DNA of 64,000 nucleotides from CAWEQO01 sp963811225 (lineage in GTDB: Bacteria; Chloroflexota; Anaerolineae; Anaerolineales; Anaerolineaceae): the NCBI GenBank assembly GCA_963811225.1, contig CAWEQO010000011.1:124001-188000 (forward strand). Direction: 5' to 3'. This document shows positions 15,590 to 24,691 of this stretch, one piece after another; the stretch's first letter is position 1, and each line of letters starts with the position of its first letter. Under the pieces are notes generated by a model. It saw only the letters and a program-made list of their open reading frames with translations. It did not search any database and was not told the DNA's origin. Made by a program: the position numbers and the translations under genes.

Positions 15590-17695
15590 CTATTGGACTT
15601 CGATCTGCGCGTCCAGCAGGTCTTCCGAACGAGAGGACAGGCCGACAAGCACCTGATAAGAGCCCGGCGCAACCACCCAACCAGAACGGTCCACATCATA
15701 ATAGGCCAGCTTGCGCACCGGCAGATCAATCGACACCGGTCTGGTCTCACCCGGCTGCAGGGTAAGTTTCGTAAAGCCTTTCAGCTCGCGTGCCGGCCGG
15801 TCGATGGAGGAATGCGGGAAACCGGCGTAGAGCTGCACCACCACCTCACCCGCCCGATCGCCCGTGTTGGAAACGTCAACGCAGGCAGTGACGATATCCT
15901 CCGCGGTGACGGCCTGGCGATTGAGACCCAGGTTGGCAGCGGCAAAGGTGGTGTAGCTGAGACCGAAGCCAAACGCGAAGGCTGGCTCGGCGCCCTTCTT
16001 ATCGAGGAGACGATAGCCGTGATAGAGGTCGTAGGTGATCTGGCCGGCGTTCTTGTCGAAGAAGGGCAGATCGTCCTCCGACTTGAGGAAGCTGACGGGC
16101 AGGCGTCCGCTGGGGTTGACCTTTCCGAAGAGGATATCGGCCAGGGCGCTGCCGCCCTCCATGCCGGTGTACCAGGCCATGAGAATGGCCGGAACCTGTT
16201 CCCGCCAATTCTCGGTAATCACGGCGCTGCCGCCGACCATCACGACGACGGTGTTGGGGTTGGCAGCCGCTACCGCCTGGATCAGGGCTTCGTCGTGCAA
16301 TTTGAGGGTGAGCTGGTCACGGTCGCCGCCGAAGGAGAAGGGGGTATCGACGTATTCGCCCTCATCCCTGTGGGTGTACCCGACCACGATGACAGCGACA
16401 TCGGCGCCTGCAGCCGCTTGGGCGGCTTCTTCGATCTTCTTGCCGCCGTTGAAGACCATCTGCACCCCGGCTGCCTGTGCGGCTGCGTGGATACCGTCAT
16501 AAGGGGTGACGACATAAGGCGGGCGCACGTTGCTGCTGCCACGGTCGCCGGTGTTGGGCACGGCGGCCAGCCGGCCAATCAGAGCGATCTTCTTGACCGC
16601 TGTGAGGTCGATGGGCAGCAAGGCCTTGACGTCGCCAACCTTGTCGTTCTTGAGCAGCACCATCGACTTGGTGGCGGCCTCGCGGGCCAGAGCGACATGC
16701 TCAGCGGAAACGACCGACTCGGGGCCGTAACGCTCGGGCTCGCCGACCTGGGCGAAGCGGATCTTCTGGCGCAGGATACGCAGCACCGAATCGTCGATCA
16801 GCTCCACCGGCACTTCACCGCGCTCGACCAGCTTGCGCAGGTGGCGCTTGTAGTGCATCTGGAAGGGCATCTCGACGTCCAGCCCGCCCAGAGCGGCAGC
16901 TTTGGCGTCGCGGATGCCCCAGATGAAATCGGAGAGGACGAAACCCTCGAAGCCCCACTGTTCTTTGAGAATGTCGCGCAGCAGGCGCTTGTTATGCCCA
17001 CAGTAGGCCCCGTTGACCTGGTTGTAGGCGCTCATCACGGAAGCGGCGCCCTCGTCAATGCAGCGCTTGAAGTGTGGGAGGTAAACCTCTTGCAGCGTGC
17101 GCTCGTCGGCCTGCACGTCAATCTTGAAGCGGGCGTTCTCCATGCTGTTGCAGGCGTAGTGCTTGATGCAGGCCATCATGTGGCGCTGGACACCACGCAC
17201 CAGGGCTGCACCCATTTCACCGAGATGGTAAGTGTCTTCGCCGTAAGTCTCTTGGGCACGCCCCCAGGCCGGGTGACGTAATAAGTTGATGCAAACCCCA
17301 CCAAAGTAATTGGCGCCTTGCGAGCGGGCCTCCACGCCGATCACGTCACCGATGCGCTCCTCCAGCTCGACGTCCCAAGAAGCGCCACGGCCCATGGAGA
17401 CGGGGAAGCAGGTGGAATGGTACATGACCACGCCGCGCGGGCCGTCGCTGAAGCGAACGCCGGGGATGCCGAGACGCAGGTTCTCGCCTGCGGGCAGCGG
17501 GTGGGTGTTGTAGGCGCGCACCATCTCGAACATTCCAGAGAGATAGGGGGTGTCGGCCGACATTTGGGAGACTTTCTCTTCCAGCGACATTTCGGCCAGC
17601 AGCGATTTGGCCTTTTCTTCGATTTGGTCTTTGGATAAGGGATGATCGACCGTGAGCGATCCCCATTCGCCTGGGACCATTTGAACTTTCGGCAT
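15590..17695 (-). CDS. Glycoside hydrolase family 3 (beta-glucosidase/xylosidase-like)
   Basis: A protein of 701 residues with the standard GH3 order: (beta/alpha)8 domain (about 25-330), alpha/beta sandwich (about 375-580) and C-terminal fibronectin III-like domain (about 610-700). The catalytic nucleophile is Asp256 in GFVLSDFIWG (usually SDW). The substrate-binding KHY and R-x-x-x-EVYLPHF motifs are in place (CIKHYACNS, LQEVYLPHFK). There is no signal peptide, so the enzyme is probably cytosolic and splits imported oligosaccharides. The ATG at 17695 (MPKVQ...) follows AAGGAGCCGAGC; an upstream in-frame extension is Pro/Phe-rich and unlikely to be translated. Sugar specificity cannot be told. 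Confidence 0.9.
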   Translation of the reverse strand: MPKVQMVPGEWGSLTVDHPLSKDQIEEKAKSLLAEMSLEEKVSQMSADTPYLSGMFEMVRAYNTHPLPAGENLRLGIPGVRFSDGPRGVVMYHSTCFPVSMGRGASWDVELEERIGDVIGVEARSQGANYFGGVCINLLRHPAWGRAQETYGEDTYHLGEMGAALVRGVQRHMMACIKHYACNSMENARFKIDVQADERTLQEVYLPHFKRCIDEGAASVMSAYNQVNGAYCGHNKRLLRDILKEQWGFEGFVLSDFIWGIRDAKAAALGGLDVEMPFQMHYKRHLRKLVERGEVPVELIDDSVLRILRQKIRFAQVGEPERYGPESVVSAEHVALAREAATKSMVLLKNDKVGDVKALLPIDLTAVKKIALIGRLAAVPNTGDRGSSNVRPPYVVTPYDGIHAAAQAAGVQMVFNGGKKIEEAAQAAAGADVAVIVVGYTHRDEGEYVDTPFSFGGDRDQLTLKLHDEALIQAVAAANPNTVVVMVGGSAVITENWREQVPAILMAWYTGMEGGSALADILFGKVNPSGRLPVSFLKSEDDLPFFDKNAGQITYDLYHGYRLLDKKGAEPAFAFGFGLSYTTFAAANLGLNRQAVTAEDIVTACVDVSNTGDRAGEVVVQLYAGFPHSSIDRPARELKGFTKLTLQPGETRPVSIDLPVRKLAYYDVDRSGWVVAPGSYQVLVGLSSRSEDLLDAQIEVQ

Positions 17696-17878
17696 GCTCG
17701 GCTCCTTTACTGTGACAAGAGGTTGTGAGGGGTGCTTTAAGTATACAGGAAAACGGGGCGGAAGGGGAACGGGAGGGTATTCGCTCCGAAAAACGAAGGG
17801 AAACGAACACGGGGGGAACAAAACGGAAGGTTGCCCAAGCACGTTTTAGCCGACTGTTCTGGTGCAGCAAGCGCTTAT

Positions 17879-19549
17879 TTATTTTTGCCAGGGGAGTTGG
17901 ATGTCGGGCAAAGGGATGGAGAGGTCTTTGAGGTGCAGGTTGGGCAGCTGGATGTCGGGCAGCTTGATTTCGGGGAGGCGCAGCCAGGGCTGTTTATCGT
18001 CTTGAGAGAGGGTGTCGATGGCGGCCTGGGCGACCTGGGCGAAGACGGGGGCCGCGACGAGCGAGCCTTCACCACCGTTCTCGATCATGACGGAGACGAC
18101 GACGCTGTGTTTGCCCTGCTCTGCGAAGCCGATGAACCAAGCGTGCGGAGCCTGACCATCGCCCAGCTGGGCAGTACCGGTCTTGCCGCCGACGGTCATA
18201 CCGGGGATGGCGGCCTGGTAACCGCTGCCCTGCTCGACGGCGGTGATCATGATCTGGCGGACTTCGGCGGCGGTCTCGGGGCGCATGATGCCGGACACAG
18301 ACTGGCCTTTGAGCGGGCCGCCCACCTTGAGGCCGAAGGGGTAGTGAATGCTGTCGACCAGGTAGGGCAGCGGCATGCGGCCGTCATTGAGCACGGGCAG
18401 CACGACCATGCCCATTTCCAGCGGGCTGACGAGGAGCTCTCCCTGGCCCATGCCGGTGGAGGCGCGCAGCAAGTTGTTTGTTTCCAATTCCTGCGGGTCG
18501 TTGGCCAACTGAGCCGGGCTGTAGGGGATCTCCAGGGGGAAGGGGTTCGAGCGGGAGAAACCCAGGCGGGCGGCGTAACTTTGCAGCGTGGCGGCGGGCA
18601 TCTCGTCGGCCAGGCGGGCAAAGGCGGCGTTGGCCGACTTTGCGTAGCTCATCTCGACGCTCAGCACCTGTTCCTTGTGGTTCGGGTCGGGGATCTCGCC
18701 GCCGTCGACGCGGTAGACGTAATAGGAACCATTCGGGCCCTGAACGGGCTCGCCGAAGTCGATCTGCGTGTCGGGGGTGACCTGGCCGGAATCGAGGGCG
18801 GCGATGAGGGTGACGGTCTTAAAGGTGGAGCCGGGGGTGTAGAGCGACTGGGTGGCGCGGTTGAGGAAAGGGGCGCGGCAGTCGGGGGAGTCACTGCAGG
18901 CCAGCAAGCTGTTGACGTAGCCGGGGTCGTTCATGCGGTTGGGGTCGAAGTGCGGCAGGCTGGTCATCGCCAGGACAGCGCCAGTGTGACCATCCATAAC
19001 CACCACCGAACCGGCGCGGCCCTGGAGAGCTTCCTCGGCGGCGCGCTGGATGTGGCTGTCGATGGTCAGGTTGAGGTCGCTGCCGGTGACCGGCTGGTGC
19101 AGGGACTGCATCAATTGGGCATCCGGGCGGTTCAGGCCCAGGAGCGAGCTGTTGTAGCTCCACTCCAGGCCGGAGACGCCACTGCCCAAACCGGAGGTAT
19201 AGCCGATCACGTTGGCGAGCGAGGGCTGCGTATAAACGCGCACCTCGTCGCCCTGACTGTCAGGTTGATTTTCGACCAGGAGATTGCCCTTGCGATCGTA
19301 GATGGCGCCGCGCGAGACGTCCTGAAGGCGGTGGCTGATGCGCTGAATCAGCGGCTGAGGCAGTTCTTGCAGCTGCTCGGGGTCGTTCTCCTGGACCACC
19401 TTGCGGGCCGCCTCGGAGACAGGGTCGAGGCCGTGCGGCATGAGCTGCCCTGCGCCGAGCAGCTGCCAGTAAGTGATGCGCCCGACCAGCAGCACGAGCA
19501 GCACCAGGAAGACGACGCTGATATGGAGGATGCGCTTACCGAGCATCAT
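17879..19549 (-). CDS. pbpA: Class B penicillin-binding protein (PbpA/PBP2-FtsI type)
   Basis: A protein of 556 residues, a transpeptidase that cross-links septal or elongation peptidoglycan on the outer face of the membrane. One N-terminal anchor helix (7-29) is followed by a short dimerisation domain and the penicillin-binding domain. The catalytic motifs are S241-T-F-K, S305-A-N and K456-T-G. It overlaps the ftsW/rodA-like gene by 4 bases (ATGA) and is the last gene of a five-gene operon, the usual SEDS-bPBP pair. Oddly, the C-terminal 35 residues consist of repeated LP-x-I-x-LP units (RLPEIKLPDIQLPNLHLK and IPLPDIQLP), which PBPs do not normally have. Confidence 0.92.
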   Translation of the reverse strand: MMLGKRILHISVVFLVLLVLLVGRITYWQLLGAGQLMPHGLDPVSEAARKVVQENDPEQLQELPQPLIQRISHRLQDVSRGAIYDRKGNLLVENQPDSQGDEVRVYTQPSLANVIGYTSGLGSGVSGLEWSYNSSLLGLNRPDAQLMQSLHQPVTGSDLNLTIDSHIQRAAEEALQGRAGSVVVMDGHTGAVLAMTSLPHFDPNRMNDPGYVNSLLACSDSPDCRAPFLNRATQSLYTPGSTFKTVTLIAALDSGQVTPDTQIDFGEPVQGPNGSYYVYRVDGGEIPDPNHKEQVLSVEMSYAKSANAAFARLADEMPAATLQSYAARLGFSRSNPFPLEIPYSPAQLANDPQELETNNLLRASTGMGQGELLVSPLEMGMVVLPVLNDGRMPLPYLVDSIHYPFGLKVGGPLKGQSVSGIMRPETAAEVRQIMITAVEQGSGYQAAIPGMTVGGKTGTAQLGDGQAPHAWFIGFAEQGKHSVVVSVMIENGGEGSLVAAPVFAQVAQAAIDTLSQDDKQPWLRLPEIKLPDIQLPNLHLKDLSIPLPDIQLPWQK

Positions 19550-20928
19550 AGGTGGCGCACCTCCAGGCGCTGGGCCATGGCGAGAGCGATGCCGACCTCG
19601 GCCAGGTTGGTCATGAGGGCAGAGCCGCCGAGCGAGAGGAACGGCAGGGTCACGCCGGTCATGGGGATCAGGTTGAGCGCGCCGCCGATCATGATGAACA
19701 CCTGGGTAAAGAAGTGGATGGCGATGCCGACCAACAGCAGGCGCTCGAAGACCTGGGCGCGCGGCAGCATCAGGGCGACACGGAACAGGCGCATGACCAG
19801 CAGCATGTACAAGGCCAGCACGGCCACACCAATGATAGAACCCATCTCTTCCAGGAGGGCGGCGAAGACGAAGTCGGAGGCGGCCAGGGGGATGAACTCG
19901 GGGGTGCCGAAGCCCAGGCCGGCGCCGCTCAAGCCGCCCGCCACGACGGCGTAGATCGACTGCTGGATCTGGTAGCCGGGGCCCTCGGCGATGGTTATGC
20001 CGGAGGGCACGCCGTTGACGACCAGCTGCGCAGTGCTCCAGGGATCGCGATAGGCGAGGATGCGGTTCTGGATGACGGAGGGAACGTGCCAGGCGAAGAC
20101 CAGCACCAGCCCGACCACGACCGCCATGCCGACGGCGATGGCGGCGACGGTGGCGAACAGGCGCGGGTCGAAGCCGGCGTAGAGCATGGCGAAGAAGATG
20201 CAGCCCAGGATCAGCACAGCGCCAAAGTCGGACATGCGCACCAGGGCCAGGGTCGCCAGCACCACGAACAGCAGGCCGGGCAGGAAATAACGCAGCGAGG
20301 GGATGCGCAGGCGACCGAACAGGACGTAGGAACGGCCTTCCATCTTGACGCCTTCCTGGTCGATGAACCAGGCCAAGAAGATGATCAGGGCCAGCTTGAT
20401 CATCTCGGAGACCTGGATGGCGGGCAGCGGCCCGAGCTTGAGCGCGAGGCGGGTTCCAGATTCGTCCATGACGCCAAAGAGACCGGTGATGAAGGCCAGA
20501 CCGAGCCCGGCGAAACTGATCGGCACGGCCCACTGGCGCACCTGCTCGTTGAGGCGCGGGTAGACCAGGAAAGCTCCGGCGATCAGAATGCCGGGCAGGA
20601 AGCCGCGCAAGAGCTGCTGCCAGGCGCCGTCGACGCCGCGCAGGCGGAAGATCATGATCATGCCCAGGGAGAAGAGCAAGGCCACGGCGGGAAGCAAGAT
20701 CTCCTCGCCTTGAATGTGGCGGCGCAGAAGCAGCAGGTGCACCGCAGCGAAGACCAGTCCAATCAGCAGCGGCACGACCAGCGCGGCGGGTAAGCCGGTC
20801 AGCGGGTTGTCGCCGTCCTGCAGGTGGAGGGCCACAGAAGTGAGGGCAAAACCAAGCAGCGCCACCAGGATAGCGATGGCCAGCAGCAGAGCCTCGACGG
20901 GCCGTTCGTATTTACGAGCGCGCAGCAT
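19546..20928 (-). CDS. SEDS-family peptidoglycan polymerase (FtsW/RodA)
   Basis: A polytopic membrane protein of 460 residues that polymerises lipid II into glycan strands with its partner PBP. It has more than ten hydrophobic segments. The conserved SEDS core is present: KLGPLPAIQVSEMIKLALIIFLAWF, the catalytic-loop region with R-x-x-A-Y-x-DPW (RILAYRDPW), and the C-terminal GVTLPFLSLGGSALMTNL. The N-terminus is extended by about 60 residues with two extra helices compared with E. coli FtsW, which resembles the actinobacterial FtsW-like RodA. The 4-base overlap with the PBP gene indicates coupled expression. Confidence 0.92.
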   Translation of the reverse strand: MLRARKYERPVEALLLAIAILVALLGFALTSVALHLQDGDNPLTGLPAALVVPLLIGLVFAAVHLLLLRRHIQGEEILLPAVALLFSLGMIMIFRLRGVDGAWQQLLRGFLPGILIAGAFLVYPRLNEQVRQWAVPISFAGLGLAFITGLFGVMDESGTRLALKLGPLPAIQVSEMIKLALIIFLAWFIDQEGVKMEGRSYVLFGRLRIPSLRYFLPGLLFVVLATLALVRMSDFGAVLILGCIFFAMLYAGFDPRLFATVAAIAVGMAVVVGLVLVFAWHVPSVIQNRILAYRDPWSTAQLVVNGVPSGITIAEGPGYQIQQSIYAVVAGGLSGAGLGFGTPEFIPLAASDFVFAALLEEMGSIIGVAVLALYMLLVMRLFRVALMLPRAQVFERLLLVGIAIHFFTQVFIMIGGALNLIPMTGVTLPFLSLGGSALMTNLAEVGIALAMAQRLEVRHL

Positions 20929-20934
20929 CTGGGG

Positions 20935-21390
20935 CTACTCCAGCAGCTCGAAGGTGATCCCGCCGACACGCAAGATAGAGCCGACCGGGGCGCGGAAAGG
21001 CACACCAGGTTGGCAGGTCTCGTTGTTGACGTAGCTGCCGTTCTGGCTGCTGAGATCCTCGACCCACCAGTCGATGCCATCCCAACGGAGGCGAGTGTGG
21101 TAGCGGGAGATGTAGGAATCCTGCAAGACCAGGTCGTTGCCAGGGTCGGCGCCCAGGCGGGTGACGGGCTTGAGGTTGAAGAGACTGTCCACGGCGGGGC
21201 CGGTCTCACCGGCGGCGCTGATGACACGCAAGCGCCCGGGCGCGGTGGGCGTGACGACCTGATCGCGCTCGGCGCGCTGAGCGATCTCGCGGCGGACGGC
21301 CATCAAGACGATGCCGAGGGCCAGGTAAACCAGGCCCATGAACACCCACTTGGACCCAAATAAAACCGCATTCCAGGCAATTGAGTCCAT
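20935..21390 (-). CDS. Membrane-anchored FHA-domain protein (FhaB-like)
   Basis: A protein of 151 residues. A single N-terminal membrane helix (about 13-32) is followed by a basic linker and a C-terminal FHA domain (about 70-150). The phosphothreonine-binding signatures are present: TRLGADPGNDLVLQDSYISRYHTRL (G-R/D-x-x-x-N, S-R-x-H) and LSSQNGSYVNNE (N-G). FHA domains read Thr phosphorylation by Hanks-type kinases. In actinobacteria the equivalent FhaB sits next to rodA-pbpA. Seven bases separate it from the FtsW-like gene. Confidence 0.88.
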   Translation of the reverse strand: MDSIAWNAVLFGSKWVFMGLVYLALGIVLMAVRREIAQRAERDQVVTPTAPGRLRVISAAGETGPAVDSLFNLKPVTRLGADPGNDLVLQDSYISRYHTRLRWDGIDWWVEDLSSQNGSYVNNETCQPGVPFRAPVGSILRVGGITFELLE

Positions 21391-21391
21391 G

Positions 21392-22243
21392 TTACTCTAC
21401 CCGGTCCAGGTTAAAGGTGAAGACGGCCACGCCGGGGGCAGTTGGCTGCGGATCGGCGGCGTTGTGAGAAGCCAGTTGGACCTGATCGCCGGGCTGCAGG
21501 CGGACGCCTTCCGCAGGGACCGGACGGCCGTTGACGAATGTGCCGTTGAGCGAGGGCTTGCCGCCGGGATCGCCGTCGTAGAGGCGATAGGCGTCGTTTT
21601 CGAGGCGTATGTAGGCGTGACGGCCGCTGACCAGGCGCATCTCCTGCACGGTGGGCGTATCGACGCAGATGTCACAAGCGGGATCGCGGCCGAGGGTGGT
21701 AGTGCCGGGGTGGAGCAGGTAACGGCGGCCATCGGCGAGCAAGTCGAGCAGGCCGACCTCCGGGCTGGGCTGGAAGGTGGGCTGTGTATCGACCTGAGAG
21801 ACGTCGGGCTTCGTGTTCACGGAAGGGGCAGGCGTCGTACCGCCGATGTTGGGGGTGGTAACACAGAAGAGGATGCGGCCCTGGGCCCCGGTCAGATCGG
21901 TCGCAGGGCGGACGGTGACGCGCACGCGGCCGCCGAAAGCATACTCCTTGCGCCCCAGACGGCTGTTGACGGTGGTCAGGCGCTCCAGGAGCTTCTCGCT
22001 CCACTGCTGCTGGACACGCTGCTCGATGGGCTGGTAGTGCTGCTGGTAGCTCTGCTCGCTGACCTCTACCACGAACTCATTGGGGACCACCTTGACGTAA
22101 TTGGCGTCCTCCAGCATGGCCTTGCGGGTCATCATGGCGGCGCACAGGCTCTCGCCCACGTCCGCCGGACGCAGGGAATCCTTGCCCCAACCGGGTCGCA
22201 GCAGTTTGGTTTGCCAGAGCGCTTGTTGGTTCTCTTCGATCAT
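21392..22243 (-). CDS. FhaA-like protein: DUF3662 plus FHA domain
   Basis: A protein of 283 residues. The N-terminal ~125 form the DUF3662/FhaA N-domain (AAMMTRKAMLEDANYVKVVPNEFVV and the VNSRLGRKEYAFGGRVRV region). A Thr/Pro-rich linker follows, then a C-terminal FHA domain (about 190-280) with TTLGRDPACDIC, RLVSGRHAYIRL and SLNGTFVNGRPV. Mycobacterial FhaA binds the phosphorylated pseudokinase MviN/MurJ and restrains cell-wall synthesis. A similar adaptor role in lipid II export is inferred here from homology and operon position. One base separates it from each neighbour. Confidence 0.88.
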   Translation of the reverse strand: MIEENQQALWQTKLLRPGWGKDSLRPADVGESLCAAMMTRKAMLEDANYVKVVPNEFVVEVSEQSYQQHYQPIEQRVQQQWSEKLLERLTTVNSRLGRKEYAFGGRVRVTVRPATDLTGAQGRILFCVTTPNIGGTTPAPSVNTKPDVSQVDTQPTFQPSPEVGLLDLLADGRRYLLHPGTTTLGRDPACDICVDTPTVQEMRLVSGRHAYIRLENDAYRLYDGDPGGKPSLNGTFVNGRPVPAEGVRLQPGDQVQLASHNAADPQPTAPGVAVFTFNLDRVE

Positions 22244-22244
22244 C

Positions 22245-22943
22245 TTACCTTTCTTTCATTTCATACAGCACCAGCATCGAGGCGCCCGTACCGATCAGGT
22301 CACCGTCTTGCAGCTTGTGGGCCATGACCGGCTCACTGTTGACGGTCACGCCGTGCTGGCTGTCGAGGTCGCGAATATAAAGGCTGCCGCGCTGGAGGTA
22401 CAGCTCGGCGTGCTTACGCGAGACGCTCAAATCCATCTCCAGGGGGATGCTGGCGGCGGGTCCGCGGCCGATTAGAACCGGCAGGCCTGAGATGTAATAC
22501 TCCTCACCGACGCACGGCCCACCGGCGACCACCATGCGCCAGCGCGGCTTGCCGTTCTTCGGGGTACGCGGGGGCTGCCCGATCTCACCAGGCTGCACGG
22601 CCGGCGGCTGCCAGGACTGTTGAGGCAGTCCTGAGGACGGTCCGGCGGGGACGCCGTTCAAGACATCCAGCGAAATGCGCTGGGTGCGGCCGCGCAGCGG
22701 CGACTGCTCGACCGGCTCGACCGGCGGCAGGATGGTGCGCCCGATCCAGCGGCCCATGCGGTAAGCGGCGTATCCGGCCAGCGGGAACACGATCACCAGC
22801 ACAAACCAGTAGATTTTTTCGACGCGGGGCAAGGTTTGGCGGCGCAGGTCGTGGTAAGCGCGCAGGCTGGTGTACACCCATAACAGGATCACCATGAGGG
22901 CCGCTGCCACGACCAGGAGAAGGGAAACGAGATAGTTGCTCAT
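22245..22943 (-). CDS. FHA-domain protein with two N-terminal membrane helices
   Basis: A protein of 232 residues and the first gene of the FHA-FtsW-PBP operon. Helix 1 (about 4-26) and helix 2 (about 42-62) resemble the membrane part of PLDc_N proteins. A Pro/Gln-rich linker (about 75-120) leads to an FHA domain (about 135-230) with VLIGRGPAASIPL, LSVSRKHAELYL and DSQHGVTVNSEP. The usual N-G pair is H-G here, which may alter phosphopeptide affinity. It lies one base before the FhaA-like gene. Three FHA proteins in one operon without a local kinase is notable. Confidence 0.83.
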   Translation of the reverse strand: MSNYLVSLLLVVAAALMVILLWVYTSLRAYHDLRRQTLPRVEKIYWFVLVIVFPLAGYAAYRMGRWIGRTILPPVEPVEQSPLRGRTQRISLDVLNGVPAGPSSGLPQQSWQPPAVQPGEIGQPPRTPKNGKPRWRMVVAGGPCVGEEYYISGLPVLIGRGPAASIPLEMDLSVSRKHAELYLQRGSLYIRDLDSQHGVTVNSEPVMAHKLQDGDLIGTGASMLVLYEMKER

Positions 22944-23090
22944 AAGAGTTGCTAAAAACCAATAAGATCGTCCACGAATTATAATCCCGATTTTTCGATG
23001 CTCATATGTTCTAGGATGGTTCAGGGAATCATAACCCGGATGGTTCTGTTTGGTTACGGTTGCAAGATGTGAACCGGAAAAGCCCCCGGT

Positions 23091-23693
23091 CTAATCCAGC
23101 CCGAGGGTCTGGAACGCCCCGGAGAAGAACAGGCGGCGGAACATGGAGGCCATCTGCTCGGGGGTGTAGGGCATGCCCTGCTCCAGCCACCAGGTGATGA
23201 AGCCCATGAGGGCCCCGGCGAAGTAGTTGGCGAAAACTTCGGGCGGCAGGGAGGGCTCAATGCGCAGGCCTTCGCGGGGGACGCGCACGGTGAGCGTGTC
23301 GAGTACGATGCGGGCAACCAGGGAGCGCATGCCCTGCTCGGCGCGGGTGGCGCCTTCGCCGCGCAGGATGATGCGGTAGAGGGTGGCGTTCTCAGCGGCA
23401 TGGCTGAAGACCAGCAGGATTGGCTGCTGGTCGGTGGTGAAGTCCCACTCCTTCATCGGGATGCTGTCGATCTGGGCGCGCAAGTCCTCGCTGAGCGCCT
23501 CGATGCTCTCCAGCAGCAGCTCTTCTTTGTCATGGTAGTGCAGGTAGAAGGTGGTGCGTCCAAGGTCAGCGCGCTCGGTGATCTCCTCGATGGTGACGGC
23601 GTCGTAGCCCTTTTCGACGATCAGGGTCAGCAGGGATTCGCGCAGCTGGCGGCGGGTGCGCTGGACGCGGCGGTCGGATTTGGCATTTTCCAT
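23091..23693 (-). CDS. TetR/AcrR-family transcriptional repressor
   Basis: A protein of 200 residues. The N-terminal helix-turn-helix is clear: TRRQLRESLLTLIVEKGYDAVTIEEI then ERADLGRTTFYLHYHDKEELL. The C-terminal ~130 residues form a helical ligand-binding domain of the TetR_C_33-like group. The start ATG follows CAGGAGCCATCG. It is divergent from an ABC exporter operon whose first gene starts about 250 bases away, so it probably represses that operon and itself. The 23694-23941 intergenic region contains a TATAAT (23872-23877). A defined palindromic operator could not be picked out by eye. Confidence 0.88.
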   Translation of the reverse strand: MENAKSDRRVQRTRRQLRESLLTLIVEKGYDAVTIEEITERADLGRTTFYLHYHDKEELLLESIEALSEDLRAQIDSIPMKEWDFTTDQQPILLVFSHAAENATLYRIILRGEGATRAEQGMRSLVARIVLDTLTVRVPREGLRIEPSLPPEVFANYFAGALMGFITWWLEQGMPYTPEQMASMFRRLFFSGAFQTLGLD

Positions 23694-23941
23694 CGATGGC
23701 TCCTGGGCTGAAACGCAGACCCGGATGGGTGTTGATTAACGGAATCGGCAGCGGCCCGCACAAGTAGAACCTGACACCTCGAGGCGGGTCCATTGCTGAA
23801 CAACTGTCTAATTTTGGACAGGCGGGCCGGATTGGTGGTTAACAGCCCTCCCAAAAATCGAGTAAGTTGTCTATAATCGACAATATTGAACACGCTATTC
23901 AATTTACAACACTTTGTCGATTTCGTCTAGAGGTTTCGGGA

Positions 23942-24691
23942 ATGGGGAAGGAAATTCAACAGGCAGCACCGCAAATACGAGGGGGCGAGTCCCCGCAGCC
24001 GCTGATCCGGCTGCGGGGTTTGGTCAAATCCTATAAGACCAACGCGGGCAGCTTTGAGGCGCTGAAGGGCATCGACCTGGACGTACACCCGGGAGAGTTC
24101 CTGGCGGTGATCGGGCGTTCGGGGGCAGGCAAAACCACCTTGATCAACATGATCACCGGGGTGGCCCACCCTAACCAGGGGGAGGTGTGGGTGGGCGATA
24201 CGCCGGTGCACCAACTGGACGAGAACCAGCTGGCGCTGTGGCGCGGGCGCAGCCTGGGAGTCATCTACCAATCCTTCCACCTGATGCCAACGCTGTCGCT
24301 GCTGAACAACATCCTGCTGCCAATGGACTTCTGCGGGCTGTACCGCCCATTCAAGAGCGCCGAGCAGGCGCTGGAGCTGCTGCGGCAGGTGGAGCTGGAG
24401 GATCACGCCCAAAAGCTGCCCTCGGCGATCTCGGGCGGGCAGCAGCAGCGGGTGGCGATTGCCCGGGCGCTGGCCAACGACCCACCCGTGATCGTGGCGG
24501 ACGAGCCGACCGGACGGCTGGACTCAGTCACGGCGGAGGTGATCTTCAGGATCTTCGAGCAGCTGCACAAGGACGGCAAGACTCTGGTGATGGTGACACA
24601 CGATGAGGGCTTTGCGCGGCGGGCAACCCGTACGATCCACCTGGAGGATGGTCGGATCGTACGGGAAGAGCGCAACGGGGGTGGGAAGTGA
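23942..24691 (+). CDS. ABC transporter ATP-binding protein, MacB/LolD class (1)
   Basis: A cytosolic ATPase of 249 residues. Motifs: Walker A GRSGAGKTTLI, Q-loop VIYQSFHLMP, signature ISGGQQQRVAIARAL, Walker B VIVADEPTG, H-loop VTHDEG. It belongs to the LolD/MacB (3.A.1.122/125) class that works with FtsX-type permeases. The ATG at 23942 is preceded by AGAGG with 8-base spacing. The following ATPase gene overlaps by 4 bases (GTGA). It probably forms a heterodimeric or alternating ATPase pair for the large permease two genes down. Confidence 0.9.
   Translation: MGKEIQQAAPQIRGGESPQPLIRLRGLVKSYKTNAGSFEALKGIDLDVHPGEFLAVIGRSGAGKTTLINMITGVAHPNQGEVWVGDTPVHQLDENQLALWRGRSLGVIYQSFHLMPTLSLLNNILLPMDFCGLYRPFKSAEQALELLRQVELEDHAQKLPSAISGGQQQRVAIARALANDPPVIVADEPTGRLDSVTAEVIFRIFEQLHKDGKTLVMVTHDEGFARRATRTIHLEDGRIVREERNGGGK

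Noticed and set aside
15593..20793. Very long plus-strand open frames (up to about 700 codons) opposite the GH3, PBP and FtsW genes
   Set aside because: They read as Gly/Asp/His/Gln-rich low-complexity text without domain motifs and are antisense shadows of high-GC genes whose own frames carry complete catalytic motifs.
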